DNA from: Tetracentron sinense
Taxonomy: Eukaryota; Streptophyta; Magnoliopsida; Trochodendrales; Trochodendraceae
Assembly (NCBI GenBank): GCA_015143295.1
Contig: CM026562.1
Span: 2,666,001 to 2,730,000 of the forward strand
Length of the DNA: 64,000 bases
Reading direction: 5' to 3'
This document shows positions 35,002 to 50,019 of this stretch, one piece after another. The notes under the pieces were generated by a model. That model ran no database searches, had not been told where the DNA came from, and saw only the letters and a list, made by a program, of their open reading frames with translations. Numbering within the stretch: the stretch's first letter is position 1; each line of letters starts with the position of its first letter. Both the position numbers and the translations under genes were made by a program.

Positions 35002-35650
35002 TATACTATAAAATATATTTGTTTTACATGCTTAAGTAAGCGAGCCAAATTTAAAAACTTAAGAGAACTTAGCAACAAATTATTTCATCCTACCCTAACA
35101 AATCAGGTTCATTTTAAAGTGCTGAATTGAGAACCGCAAACCAGAATTCAAACTAAGCGAAGTGACGAACCAGGTAACATTGTGTACAACTGAACCCAGA
35201 ATGAATCAGATGCCATACCTGTGTTGGATATGGTATTACTAACAAACACCCCGTGCGATGCATGAGCTTGATTTATATGGGATGTGAAAATTAATTCACC
35301 TGAGAGTTTAAGGTCAAGGAAATGGATTCATGATGATTGATGAGTTTGATTTCATTAAGACAGCATGCCATGGCAGTGGATGCTCCTCTCTCTTTCGAGT
35401 AAATACATGTAAGAAAATATATTCCACCCGGTCCTTCCTTTCCTAACTACTGCTTCATCGGTTATAACTCATCCCTCTTCTCCTCGTATACATAAACCTT
35501 ATAAAAGAAAGGAAAAAACTTAACATTGTACCCCACCTAGTCATTGTACCCCACCTAGTCCTTCCTTTCCTTACTACTGCTTCACCATCTATAACTCATC
35601 TCTCTTCTCCTTAAATACATAAACCTTATTATAAAAGAAAAGAAAATACT
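34331..35650. other. Intergenic DNA with (TA)n and a small duplication
   Basis: A (TA)n microsatellite of about 40 bp is at 34957-34996, within a CGAACC/GGTTCG-rich repeat segment (34740-35220). A ~90-110 bp unit (GTCCTTCCTTTCC, TACTGCTTCA, TATAACTCATC) occurs at 35428-35515 and again at 35556-35645, preceded by a doubled TTGTACCCCACCTAGTC at 35526-35559. No gene seen. Confidence 0.45.
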
Positions 35651-35905
35651 CAGTGGACCCAAGGTTTCATTATGTAATGAAATGGTCAGTCCTCATTGGT
35701 CGACGCCTCACTTTTAAACAAACACCTACTGTGGTTGAGATTCACTCACCTCTAAGGTTAAGCAATCCAACCTTGGTTTCTAGAAAGAAAAAAAAACAAA
35801 ATCTTAACTTTAATTTTGTTAAGCTTAACCGGGTTAAAGGGGTGTTAAAAAGGACACGAGGACATGGGGGTACGATAAGTAGTGGACCTTGGGGTCTACT
35901 AATCA
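35651..35905. mobile_element. MITE-like element, forward member of an inverted pair
   Basis: The ends AGTGGACCCAAGGT and, inverted, AGTAGACCCCAAGGT surround TCCTCATTGGTC, CTGTGGTTGAGATTCACTCAC, an AT-rich middle, and AAAAAGGACACGAGGAC. 37120-37345 carries the same sequence in reverse order. Confidence 0.55.
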
Positions 35906-37109
35906 CTGCTCTAAAAAAATACATAAATCATTTTTCTTATTCATCTTTCAACGTAAGCTTATTTTATGGGTTTTGAAAAAAAGTTTGAATGAAAAAAAAA
36001 ATCTGATTATTTTAAACTCTCTTTATATATTCTTCTCTAAGTCTTTTATTTTTGTTCAACTCTAAATCTTCAAAAACATCTCAAACTCATTTCTCTTCTC
36101 TAGTAAGGTTGAATAATTAACTAAAACTACCAGTAACATGTTAGTGAAACCCTTAAAATACACATACAGAATCCAATAGATCACATAAATATAGTTTTCA
36201 ATCATCACATGTGTCATTTCTCAGACATATTTCCTTCCATCGTAGATATACAGGAGAAGTTTGACGCATAATGCATTGCACAAATGCTAATGCAAGTTTG
36301 ATGTTTATAGTACTTCCATGTATGTGCAGAGAGTAAGCAAAAGTAAAGGAAACTTAATAACTATGCATTCCATTGCAGAATGGTGATAAGTTTGGCCCTA
36401 TCAGTGCCACCATATGCAGCACCAATTGCACTCCAAGCTTCTCTATATGCTGCCCCTCCACCAACGCCTTCAACACCATAATCTACCCATCTAGCATGGC
36501 CACTTGCAGCTCCTTATGCACCGGCTACAGTCTACTCTATGTTCATCTCCATATATATCGCTTTCTGTGTTTTACTATTGAAGGGGTAAAAGCAGAGAAT
36601 ACATCTGATGGCCGTGATTAGAAATGAAGAACTTGAGACATTGTTCAGAAGATGAGAGTATCCATATTTGGACTATGTGCCCTCAGCCATGGAGCTGGAA
36701 TCTACAATTTTTTGGGTTTCAAAATCCTAAACAAATTTTTTTTTTTTTTTGAGAAAGAGATAGCGAGAATGAGAGGAATGTATGGGTTTTTAAAGAGGTA
36801 GTAGGGATGTCACGGAATGCAAACAGATGAGGATCTGAACGGTAGAAAGAAGGGGAGAGAAGAGATATGGCGTTTAAAATTAATTGGGCAATTAAATTTA
36901 GTAGTAATTAGTATTTTTTAAAACGCTTGTATTTATTGTATGGTAAAAATTCTTAAAAACTATAGAGAAAAAGAGTAAGTGAGAAGGAAAATCGTAAAGA
37001 AAGGGGGAGAGGAGGAGGTGGGAGATTCCTAATAAATAGTAAATAGTTGTGGAGTCTAACCGTTTAATCTTCTTAAGTGGTAAGGATAAAAAAAAAAAAA
37101 AATAGTGAT
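35906..37109. other. Intergenic DNA between two inverted MITE-like copies
   Basis: Contains AT-rich DNA, a poly-T run at 36738-36750 and a G/A-rich stretch at 36960-37020. The plus-strand ORF at 36373-36621 is Cys-rich without a known domain; the minus strand of 36370-36520 reads a Gly/Ala-rich stretch. No gene can be supported. Confidence 0.35.
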
Positions 37110-37345
37110 TAGAGGACCTATTAGTCCGCTACTTAACTTACCCCTGTGTCCTCGTGTCCCTTTTAACCCCTATTTAACCTTGGTTAATTTTAATTACATT
37201 AAAATTAAAATTAAGATTTTTATTTTTAAAAAACTAAGATTGGATTGCTTAACCCTAGGGTGAGTGAATCTTAACCACAGTTGGTGAGTGTTTAAAAATG
37301 GGGCATGGACCAATGAGGACCGGCCATTCCGTTACAAAGTGGAAA
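37110..37345. mobile_element. MITE-like element, reverse member of an inverted pair
   Basis: GTGATTAGAGGACCTATTAG, GTCCTCGTGTCCCTTTTAAC and GGGTGAGTGAATCTTAACC, then CCAATGAGGACCGG: the reverse complement of the 35651-35905 member. Confidence 0.55.
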
Positions 37346-37452
37346 CTATGGGTACGTTACGTATTTTCTAAAAAACATGGTTAGTGGTCTAGTTAGTAGA
37401 CATGTGGCATCATCTTAATTAAGAGGGAAAATAATTAGTGAGTTCATTATGT

Positions 37453-37785
37453 GGCTCATTAATTAGGAAGGAAAACAATGGTTAGTGATTTAATTGCCAG
37501 ACACGTGACAATATCTTATTGATCAACTGAGGAAAATTCGTCATGTCAATAGACACGTGGCATCGACTTGATGAGAGAATGGAGAGCATTGAGATATGCC
37601 ATGTGGCACCAACTGGCATGGCTCATTAATTAGGAAGGAAAACAATGGTTAGTGATTTACTTGGCAGACACGTGACAATATCTTATTGATCAACTGAGGA
37701 AAGTTCGCCATGTCAACAGACACGTGCCATCGACTTGAAAAGAGAATGAAGAGCATTGAGATATGCCATGTGGCACCAACTGATA
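37453..37785 (+). repeat. Tandem duplication, two units of about 166 bp
   Basis: GGCTCATTAATTAGGAAGGA starts at 37453 and 37619. Both units run through GACACGTGACAATATCTTAT and end ATGCCATGTGGCACCAACTG, with a few substitutions (for example GCCATCGAC for GGCATCGAC). Each unit carries two or three ACACGTG (G-box-like) motifs. Confidence 0.85.
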
Positions 37786-39826
37786 TATAGTATTAGTACC
37801 AGCAAACACACCATGCGATGCACAGGAAGGGACCAAAAGTGAGATAAACTAAAATAATTAAAATCATAAGAGAATAAATTTTAAAAAGTGTTGATATACT
37901 TTAAAGCCACCAATCACCATAAATATCATCATGAAATTTTATTTTTTTTTTAAACCTATTTTTTTAGGAAATGAAACGGTTGAAAAAGAGGGGTGTAATA
38001 TAAGGAAAATGTGTATCACAAAAGAGAAAAAAAATATATATCACAGAAGGCTCACTCTCTTTTTGATTGGAGAGAATGTTAGTGGAAAACATGTGTCCTC
38101 TTAATGAAAGACAATAATACATGTTTGGTCCATAAAGAAAGTGAATTTGAAAGAAAGTGATACTAGCATTGCCCTATAATTTAATCAAAAGAAATGATAA
38201 ACAACCCGCCTTTTTTATTCAAAGGATATTCTAAGTTTCTAACACTCTTAATAATCATTTAATACTTACATCTCCTTGTTGTCAGCATATGTTGGGATAA
38301 AATACCTTACCAACCTCTCTCTCCACTTTAATATTATCAAAATAAAAGAAGAAACCTAACATAAATTCAAGAATTTGGAATTTTTTTTTGGGAATTTAGA
38401 GGGTCGAAAATGTCTCAACGGGTCCTTTTCAGCTGAGGACATCAAGCTCTAATTATGATCTGCTGCATCATCTGTCAATGGTGGATCGAAGTCTCAAATT
38501 TGGAGATTGTCAATCTCCGAGAGCCTGCATCATCTTGAGCCAAGCAAGTGGAAACAACCATGAAGTTGGGTGAACTCGGAGAGGAGCTTGAAGCCAGCAA
38601 AGCAAATGTGAGTAGTTGAACCAGCAACTTGAAGGTGTTGAAGAAGCGGATGCAGAATTTGAGACAGAAATGAAGAAGAAGAAGCCGGTTATAACATTTG
38701 GCCGATACACCTGCTTCCTCAATTTCCCTCTTGAGTCTCCTTCATCAATGGAAAGGGTATTTACAGAGGGATAAAGTAACTACATTAAAAGAACATTAAT
38801 TGAGAGAAACATGAATTCAAAAGGATGGAAACGTTGGGACTAAGTCCCAATCCTGGTAACGTTTGGCATGCACACGCTTCCTCACCTTCTCTCACTATCT
38901 CCATATTAAATAATGTGATTACATGGGAAGATAAAGAGGTGGGAGTGAGAGAGTCAATGAAAAGAGGGGATGGGGATACGAATGGAAAGAGAGACACGAG
39001 GGAGTTATTATTTTTCTTTATTTATTTGGTCTTCATTGGAGAGTTACTTGAGAAGATGATGAATGAGAGAGAGAGAGAGTTCCTTAGAATTAACCATTCT
39101 ATTTAATAAGTGGTTAATTAGTGACCTGATTACGGGTTCACATGAGGTTAAAGTGGGGCCACTACCAATCTTTTAATAAGAAGGCGACACATTGTAACAA
39201 TTTAGAGCTCAAATAGAGGCCTTTAGGGGGCTTGATACGTTGTGGCAGCCTACACCATGGTGGAAACGTAGGAGCTGCTCGAGCAGGCGAACTTAATAGG
39301 GAGTTGTATAAACCCGATTAGGTGAACCTAATAGGGGGCTTAATACATTGTGGCAACCTACACCATGGTGGAAACGTAGGTGCATTAATGAATGGAAGGA
39401 GTAACGGTAAGGGTTAATGCCTTGAAGAGTAACGGGTAGAAAGCAATTAAGATGAGGAGAAAGACTTACTCTGCCCTAGATGTAGTTAATAGATAGATAT
39501 ATAGATATTCTAGGTCAGGGTAATGTGGTCGATCCGGACATGAATGAGGCTTAGTGACTGCAAATTCGGGTCCGAGCTCAATCCACTGGATCACATATCC
39601 AGTTTCATGTCCGTGATCACATATGGAGTTCGATACATCAAATTCGGGGCCCAAATAAGTTATGGATCCACGGGGACGTGCAAATGGAGAGGCAGTCATT
39701 TTTTTTTTGGGATGAATACAGGCAGCCAATAGTTATTGTAATATATAAACGTCTTATTGATATAGGATGTACACAGGCTTTCAAAACAAGAAGAATACTA
39801 AGGGGAGACGCAATCAGAGCTGTTCA
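37786..39826. other. Intergenic DNA downstream of the thioredoxin gene
   Basis: A ~110-bp duplication is at 39230-39380, with two copies of CCTACACCATGGTGGAAACG. The ORFs at 38510-39106 and 39466-39965 are not convincing; the last overlaps the true last exon of the minus-strand thioredoxin. No additional gene seen. Confidence 0.4.
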
Positions 39827-42326
<2,500 letters not shown>

Positions 42327-42859
42327 TCTTTCTCTGAAATTGGAACAGAATCAAATGAAGCTCGGTCTTTAATCTGATGGGTAAGAGAAGAACACTATGA
42401 AAATCATATGTTTTGATCGAAAGATAGAATTTTTCAGTCTCAGATTGAGAAAGTGAGTTGGGGTTTTCTTTTCTCCATTCCTATATTTTGTTTCATCAAA
42501 AATGGCTGTGCCGTGAGAGAAGCTTATCCAAAATACCGGGTGGGGGAACAGAGGAGGCAGAGGAAGTGGGGCCCACGAGTCTATGACTCAGAGTCGGCTA
42601 AGGGCCCACCACACCCCTATAAAAATCTGTCAACTAACACGTGTCCTGAATTTCTTTATCTCTATATTTGCTAACATGCACCCATGTGTATAGTATAGTA
42701 TAGTATAGTCCTATGTTTTAAGGGCTCTCAGCTCTCAGAAGTCAGATCTCTTCTTTGCCCTCTAATCCATATAAAAGCTCCATTTTCAGTGAATTGTAGT
42801 TGCAGAGATTGAGTGGGATTGAAGGAAATAGAAAATCCAGAAAACCCAAATTTCAGGAA
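42327..42859. promoter_or_regulatory. Bidirectional promoter between thioredoxin and formate-THF ligase
   Basis: For the rightward gene, TATAAAAG lies at 42770-42777, predicting a start near 42800 and a 5' UTR of about 60 nt; a second CTATAAAAATC is at 42617-42627. A CACGTG G-box is at 42638-42643, and a TATAG-type pentamer repeat at 42691-42709. The leftward gene has no clear TATA box. Confidence 0.6.
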
Positions 42860-45800
42860 ATGAGTTCGTCGAAGACAACGAGGAAATTGCAGGTCGTTTC
42901 ACCTGTCCCTGCAGATATCGACATCGCTAACTCTGTTGATCCTCTTCACATTTCGGAGATTGCAGAAGATCTCAAACTGAGCTCTAACCACTACGATCCG
43001 TATGGGAAGTACAAGGCCAAGGTGATTTACGAGATCCCCAGTTCATTGTTTCTCTCTTTCTCTCTCTGTTGTTTTGCGGCTTAAAGAACACTTTTTTTGT
43101 TTTTGGAAAATTTAAATGATTTGGGTATTGGTTTTTTAGGTTCTTTTATCTGTGATTGATGAGCTTGAAGGGTCTGGAGATGGGTACTATGTTGTGGTTG
43201 GAGGGATTACTCCAACCCCTCTTGGAGAAGGAAAGTCTACTACTACAGTTGGCATCTGTCAAGCCCTGGGAGCCTTTCTTGATAGAAAGGTAGTCTTTTG
43301 TTCTGTTCATGAATATTCCTTTAATGGTTTTGTTTATATCCTCGCATAGTTTGTGTTGGGTTTTTATGGGTAGGTCTTGCTTTTGTTTCATAAGCCTTAA
43401 TTTGCTTAATAGTTTTGGGGAATATATGCAGCAATGTTAGTTAATTTTGTGCAAAACTACTGAAACGTACAGGGGATGATTCAATATAATCTAAAGCAGA
43501 AAATGAAAAATATCCAGAATGGAAGTAGGCTTGTGAGAGAAATTTAAAGACTTTCTCACACAACCCATTGGGCCGCGATGGTTTGTGGGAAAATTTCTCA
43601 CATTACCTAAAGAAAAGTGGCTATCCTAGATGGGGTCTTTGCGGCAACCACTCTTCCTGATCTTTGCTTAAGATGTATACTTCTCTCTTGAGCAACACCG
43701 TCCCTATGAAATGAGGGTCTATCTCTATCTGCTGGATTTACAATCTTGGATGATACCAAGTTATGTTATCTGAGTTTGAGATGAGTCAATGCTGTAAGAC
43801 ACTGTATTGCCGATGCATAGGTACCGTTAGGGTCACACTTCACATTGCCTGTTTTTCTCAATGCTGTCGGTGCCAACCGGAATCAGACTTTAAGAGTTAC
43901 AACTATAATTTAAAGCATAAAATTATAAGAAAATTTTGAGGCAACAATTCTAATGCATTGTACAGTCGTAGAAAAACTAATCTAGTTTCCAATGCATCCA
44001 TTAGAAAGTAGCTTCTAGATATAGTTAGTTTAACTCTAACCAAGTAATCCGGGACATCCATAAAGGAGAACAAATATTTCTTGTTCAATCTCGTTCCTCG
44101 AGATAAGATCTAAGAGGCCCTGAGGGGATTTCTTAAACCCTCCTTCTTATGTTTGTGTCTCGAATTATATCCCATATCCCTATGGACCCTGGCGATTACA
44201 AAGTAATAGCTGCCGGGGTTAGAGGGACTTCTATATTCTTTGTCTCCTCCCCCCCACACACACACACACATTCACATATGTGCAAGTGAAATTTCGTGAG
44301 GTATTTTTGCTATACAAAAACCACGTAGTTTTCTATTTTGGATGGAACTTTTGTATTTGGGGTTTTTTGGGGTTGGACTAGGATAAAACCTGATATTACC
44401 CGTAATCTTCGCATAATGGAAGTTCTTGGATTGTTTTCTTCTATGGACATAGTCCAACTTGACGAACTATGTAAATCTTGTGTTTTGTTTTTTTCCTACT
44501 TATCTACTCTGTTTTTTTTCCTGTTAAACAAGCATATAGAATATATATCTACTATTTTTTGGTTATCCGATAAAAAAATTTGCATTGTTATCAAACCCAA
44601 AATTGTGTTTCCGCAGAATACATCTGCCCCAATTCTTGTTTAGTATGAGAAAAATGAGTGAAGTACCTGATCCAACTGTTACACCACCGTAAATCCGAGC
44701 TTCATGGCCACTTGGGCAAGAGTAGTATGGGCGAGAACTACTGGGGAGACATGCACATTCCTAGGCCTGCCTGCATCACCTAATGGTTGTTTAGTTGATG
44801 GGGTTCTGCCTTTCCATGGGAATTACTCGAGGGTGCTTCATTAAGCTAAGAACTGATGTTTGCAACTATTAGTTTAAAGAGTAATGGGTTCTGTAAGCAC
44901 CCCATAAATCCCATGCTCACAGCTTCTCAATGTTAGCCTTTCCTTGGGAATTAAGAACCTTTGATGATGATGTTTGCAACTAATATTTTAGGGTGTGTTG
45001 GGTCTTTCCCTCTTCCCTCTTGGACTTCTTATTGGGTTGGTCCTTGGTGAGTTTAGAGGCTTCTTGGGTGTCTATTTGGTCCTTTTTTTGGGGGGAAGGG
45101 GGGGCACATTTCATGGGTCCTTTGGAGAGAAAGAAATACAAGGGTGTGTGATGATATTTCCACCACGTGGGTCCGTCTGTGCAGGTTAGATGCCTACTCC
45201 TATTTTGGTACTCCATCCAATGGGAGGTGGAGGTTTTGATTGACCTGTTATGATGCTGCATGGTTGTGTTGGGATCTTATCTTTATAATCTTAATGTTGT
45301 GCTAGAGAGATCTTTTTATTTAGTTGTATTCTGCTCAAATTTACTTGCTTGGGAACTCTCTATTGTAAATTCTGTTTTAGCATTGATTTCTTTATAATAT
45401 AATTACCTGATTACCAATTAAAAAAAGAGAGTAATAGGTTCTCAATGTTACTCTTAAGGAGAAAACCAAATAAATCAAATCATGCATGGAGAGATTGCAT
45501 CAAGCCATATAATTACACACAAATAGCTTATTTTCTTGTGCTCAAATCATGCATGGAGAGATTGCATCAAGTCATGTAATTACACACAAATAGCTTATTT
45601 TCTCGTGCTAATACCGTTTAAAGACTACACTTGTATAAAGAGGCTTTAGAAGCATACACCTGATGATAATGGGCTTGTGATTTAATATAAACTCTTTCGA
45701 TGATATAATCAGTATTCTCAATCTCAACTGTAGCTATTTTATAGCTAATCTTGCCTTAAATCTTTCAGTTCTACATTCTGCTTTATCTTTATGTGCATGT

Positions 45801-48800
45801 TTTCTTTTCATGATAAAGGGTACATGATGACTAGACAGATGATAAAGCCCGCTGCTAGTGACCTCAACAGATATGACACTGCTCACTGCTAGTGACCTTT
45901 TTTCACTGTCAATTTATAGACCAACCAAAAACATGACCCAAACATTTTGCAATCACTCATAGCAGCCCACGAAATTACACAAGAGGAATCCCCCTCCACC
46001 TCTACGGTGTCGTGGGAAAAAGTTAAAACACGTTCAACACTTCCACAATGGTCCTATTCAATGCTTCATAGATTGGACTGGAATACATCTTCAATGGTCC
46101 CTGTTGAGCTGGGTAGCCAAGGAGACAATCATCAAAGTTGAGCTTAGATAGCTTCTTCCCAACTTGGGCCGTAGTCTGGCACTATTCTTTTCCCTTTGAA
46201 ACTGGCCGTGACAGAATCCACTTTGTGACTTCTACTTCATAACAGAAAGCATCACCTCCATTAAAAAAAAAATCGTCAAATTTTTACCTTGGAAAATGTG
46301 GCAATTCCTTTCTTATAATGCACCCTAGCAAAAGCAAACAGAATAAGCTTTCATATCCTTTGACCCAAGGATTGTAGCTCATTTTTCCACTCCACCTGCA
46401 GAAGTAACATATTGTTCCACAGGAACCCATGCTATACTAGTCAGACTCAAACAATGAGTAAGATGCCTCAAATAGTTTCCATTTCAGTCTCATATTTCCC
46501 ATCATAAAATGATACAATTCAAGGTAGCTGCTCATTCATGATTTACTTTGATGGAGCAAATTCGTACACCCTGCGTTGCATGTAAAGATTCTAAGCCCAT
46601 AGTTCCTCGGTGCAGCTTGTTGTGAGATTGGAAATTGGGCTTGATTTGGTGCTTAGTTACGTGGTTCCATAAATCTGTGCAAGCCTTGCTTAATTTGGGT
46701 TGTTTTTTGTTCGGGATATTCGGAAATTTTCTTCTTTCTTTTCGTAATTGGCATTTTAGCTCTTAGATTCACTATTGGTGAATTTTCGCTCCCTTTGTTT
46801 ATTTCTCTTGCTTTTTATTGAAATTCTGATTACCGATAAATAAATAAAAAGTCCGTGAAGGTAATATGTTGTGCAAAAAAGTAATGTGCAGTGGAACAGT
46901 GGAATCAGGAAAAAAAAATTTCTATTGATAATCCCTATAGTGTCATGTTTATGGAATAGTTTTCTTTATTATCATCTCAGCTTGTTTGTCAGACTTGACA
47001 GTCATCAAATTGGCTTACAGTTGAAAAGAATTTTCATCTCAACTTGTTGTTCACTCCAATAAATGGACGTGTTATTTTCTATGACAACAGCAAAATCCAA
47101 TTGCCTTTAGGAAATTTACATGCTTATGGTCTGTGTATGTCTTCTAAATCAAACTGTTTGGTGATACTTTCCTTGACTCAGCTCATAATTGTTGCATTCT
47201 CAAGCAATCAGTTTTCTACACTTGTGCAATTAGGTCATGACCTGCCTTCGTCAACCGTCTCAAGGACCAACTTTTGGAATCAAAGGTGGGGCAGCCGGTG
47301 GTGGTTACAGTCAAGTGATCCCGATGGATGAATTCAATCTTCACCTAACAGGAGATATTCATGCAATCACAGCTGCAAACAACCTCCTAGCTGCTGCTAT
47401 TGATACTCGTATTTTCCACGAGTCAACCCAGTCAGATAAGGCTCTGTTAAACAGATTGTGCCCACCTAACAAAGAGGGCCAACGGAGCTTCGCTGACATC
47501 ATGTTTAGGCGCCTCAAGAAGCTTGGTATCTCCAAAAGCAGCCCTGATGAGCTTACTCCACAAGAAGTCAAGAAATTTGCTAGACTTGATATTGATCCTG
47601 ACTCTGTCACCTGGAGGAGAGTTATGGATATCAATGACCGCTTCCTGAGGAAGATTACCATTGGACAAGGTCCCGATGAAAAAGGGATGGTCAGAGAAAC
47701 AGGCTTTGACATCTCAGTTGCTAGTGAGATCATGGCTGTGTTGGCCCTCACAACTTCTCTAACTGATATGAGGGAGAGGCTTGGAAAAATGGTTATAGGG
47801 AATAGCAAAGCTGGGGACCCAATTACTGCAGATGATCTTGGTGTTGGAGGTGCCTTGACTGTGTTAATGAAGGATGCCATCAACCCTACTCTGATGCAGA
47901 CTCTTGAAGGAACCCCTGTTCTTGTCCATGCAGGGCCTTTTGCTAATATTGCTCATGGAAATTCTTCCATTGTGGCTGATAAGATTGCGCTAAAACTGGT
48001 GGGACCAGGTGGATTTGTAGTCACGGAGGCAGGTTTTGGTGCTGATATTGGGACTGAGAAGTTTATGAATATAAAATGCCGATACAGTGGTTTAACTCCT
48101 CAGTGTGCTGTTATTGTGGCAACAATAAGGGCCCTGAAAATGCATGGTGGAGGACCTGAAGTGGTAGCTGGGAAGCCTCTCGATCGTGCTTACTTAACCG
48201 AGAATGTTGCTCTTGTGGAAGCTGGCTGTGTGAATCTGGCCAAGCATATTTCCAACACAAAGGCTTATGGGGTAAATGTTGTGGTTGCTGTGAACATGTT
48301 CTCAACTGATTCTGAGGCAGAGCTGAATGCAGTAAGAGAAGCGGCATTGGCTGCTGGTGCATTTGATGCTGTTGTTTGTACACATCATGCCCACGGTGGA
48401 AAGGGAGCGGTTAGTAATATCTTCACTTTAACGACTTAGTACTACTAATCCATAGGGAACAATGACCATTTCCACACACACCAAAAAGGAAAAGCTAGAA
48501 CCGAGGGCTAGTTGAAACATCACAATAGAGTGGGTATTATATGGTAGTTTTTGTACACATAAGCCCATGGGATTTCCTTTGTCAGTCCTGATTCTTTTTC
48601 ACATCACCCACATATAGGTTGGCAAGCTTCTATACAAGAATTATGTGGTATTATTCTTCATAAAAGTTATGCAACTCAGATTTTTTACCAGATATTGAGA
48701 GAGACACAACTGCATCATTTTCACGGAACGTTCCTCTTGAAATTCAATACACTAGCATGTCCGCAGTTGGATAATATTTTTGAAAGAAATAAGCATGACA

Positions 48801-50019
48801 TATAAAAGTATATAGATATATAGAAATTGTTTAAAATTTATAAAATAATGCCATTGAAAAGAAAAAGGGGAAAAACATGGAAATAGTTTAGTAGATTATC
48901 CTTGGAGCAGTACGGCAAGGCATGCTGCCGAAAGCTAAAAGTGCACCAACATCAGCCCTAACAAACTGAGATTCTGAACAAGTGGGAAAAATGAGGTTGA
49001 TTGATATATTTCGAAATTCAGTCCTCTAGGAATGCCATGGGGCATTCTCAGCCCATGGCAGCATATGTCACCATGCTTCTCAAAGATCATATGCTAAGTC
49101 TTTTCCTGGTTGCCTCAGCATGTCTGACAGGCGTATCGGACAACAAGCACTACTGGGAAAATGGAATTCTCCAAAGGAGAACTACCATTCAATGATGTTG
49201 CTTAGGAGATCTCGAAGGCCAAACCATCAAGCCCAGAATATCCAGAATTTTTTTTTGCAAATGGTCTAAAAAGAAGTCAATAGAATGAATGATGACCTGA
49301 CCAGCTTGACCTTTGGCCTAGGAGATTTTCAGGTGCAGTTATCTGGAACTGCGAGCTTCTGCTATTCCTACATATAATTTATGAACTGTCCATGATTAGT
49401 TTGCTTGGTCAGTGTATATTGCATAAGCTGGCACACGCACACATATTTGGGGTCTAGACATGCTAGAAATGGATTGGTAACTGGTCATTTTAAACAAAAT
49501 CTTCAGGTTGACCTTGGGATTGCTGTTCAAAAAGCATGCGAGAATGTGACACAGCCATTGAAGTATCTATATCCTTTGGACATTAGCATCAAAGAGAAAA
49601 TAGAGGCAATAGCAGAGTCCTATGGTGCCAGTGGTGTAGAATACTCAGAGCAGGTAAAACTCTTTTTTACTGCCTCTACAGTTTCTTCTCAAGTACATGA
49701 TACATAATTCTGTTGTGATATGAGTTCTCTCTTATTCATCTAGGCGGAGAAACAAATTGAGATGTACAGCAGGCAAGGGTTTTCTGGTCTGCCCATCTGT
49801 ATGGCAAAAACCCAATATTCTTTCTCCCACATTCCATCTAAGAAGGGAGCCCCAGTTGGATTCGTTTTACCAATCAGGGATGTCAGGGCCAGCATTGGAG
49901 CCGGATTCATCTATCCGCTAGTTGGTACGATGAGTACAATGCCTGGGCTTCCAACAAGGCCTTGCTTCTTCGACATTGATATTGACACCGCCACCGGAAA
50001 GGTTCTCGGTCTTTCTTAA
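42860..50019 (+). CDS. FTHFS: Formate-tetrahydrofolate ligase (10-formyl-THF synthetase)
   Basis: Catalyses ATP-dependent formylation of tetrahydrofolate by formate, giving 10-formyl-THF for one-carbon metabolism. Exons: 42860-43021, 43140-43289, 47234-48409, 49507-49653, 49744-50019; all introns GT-AG and phase 0; 636 aa, the normal size of the monofunctional plant enzyme. Seen: [19 protein letters not shown] and [10 protein letters not shown] in exon 1; P-loop TPLGEGKST (residues 80-88) in exon 2; [108 protein letters not shown] and LKMHGGGP in exon 3; GASGVEYS in exon 4; [20 protein letters not shown] and [10 protein letters not shown] in exon 5. Intron 2 is 3.94 kb and filled with repeat fragments. 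No dehydrogenase/cyclohydrolase domain is fused. No signal peptide is visible, so probably cytosolic. Confidence 0.97.
43290..47233 (+). other. Large intron 2 of formate-THF ligase with retroelement tails
   Basis: Donor AAG/GTAGTC, acceptor GTGCAATTAG/GTC. 44985-45426 looks like a LINE or retro 3' fragment ending ATTACCAATTAAAAAAAGAG. 46650-46850 ends GATTACCGATAAATAAATAAAAA, the same kind of LINE tail as at 15362. A tandem duplication of ~68 bp is at 45476-45609 and a (CA)n tract at 44255-44270. No coding exon seen. Confidence 0.6.
45476..45609 (+). repeat. Tandem duplication, two units of about 68 bp
   Basis: AATCATGCATGGAGAGATTG starts both units (about 45476 and 45545), and each ends in CAAATAGCTTATTTTCT(T/C)GTGCT. 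The units differ at only a few positions. Confidence 0.85.

Noticed and set aside
47359..47883. 174-codon ORF antisense to formate-THF ligase exon 3
   Set aside because: Mirror frame of a highly conserved coding exon; it shows no protein motif of its own.
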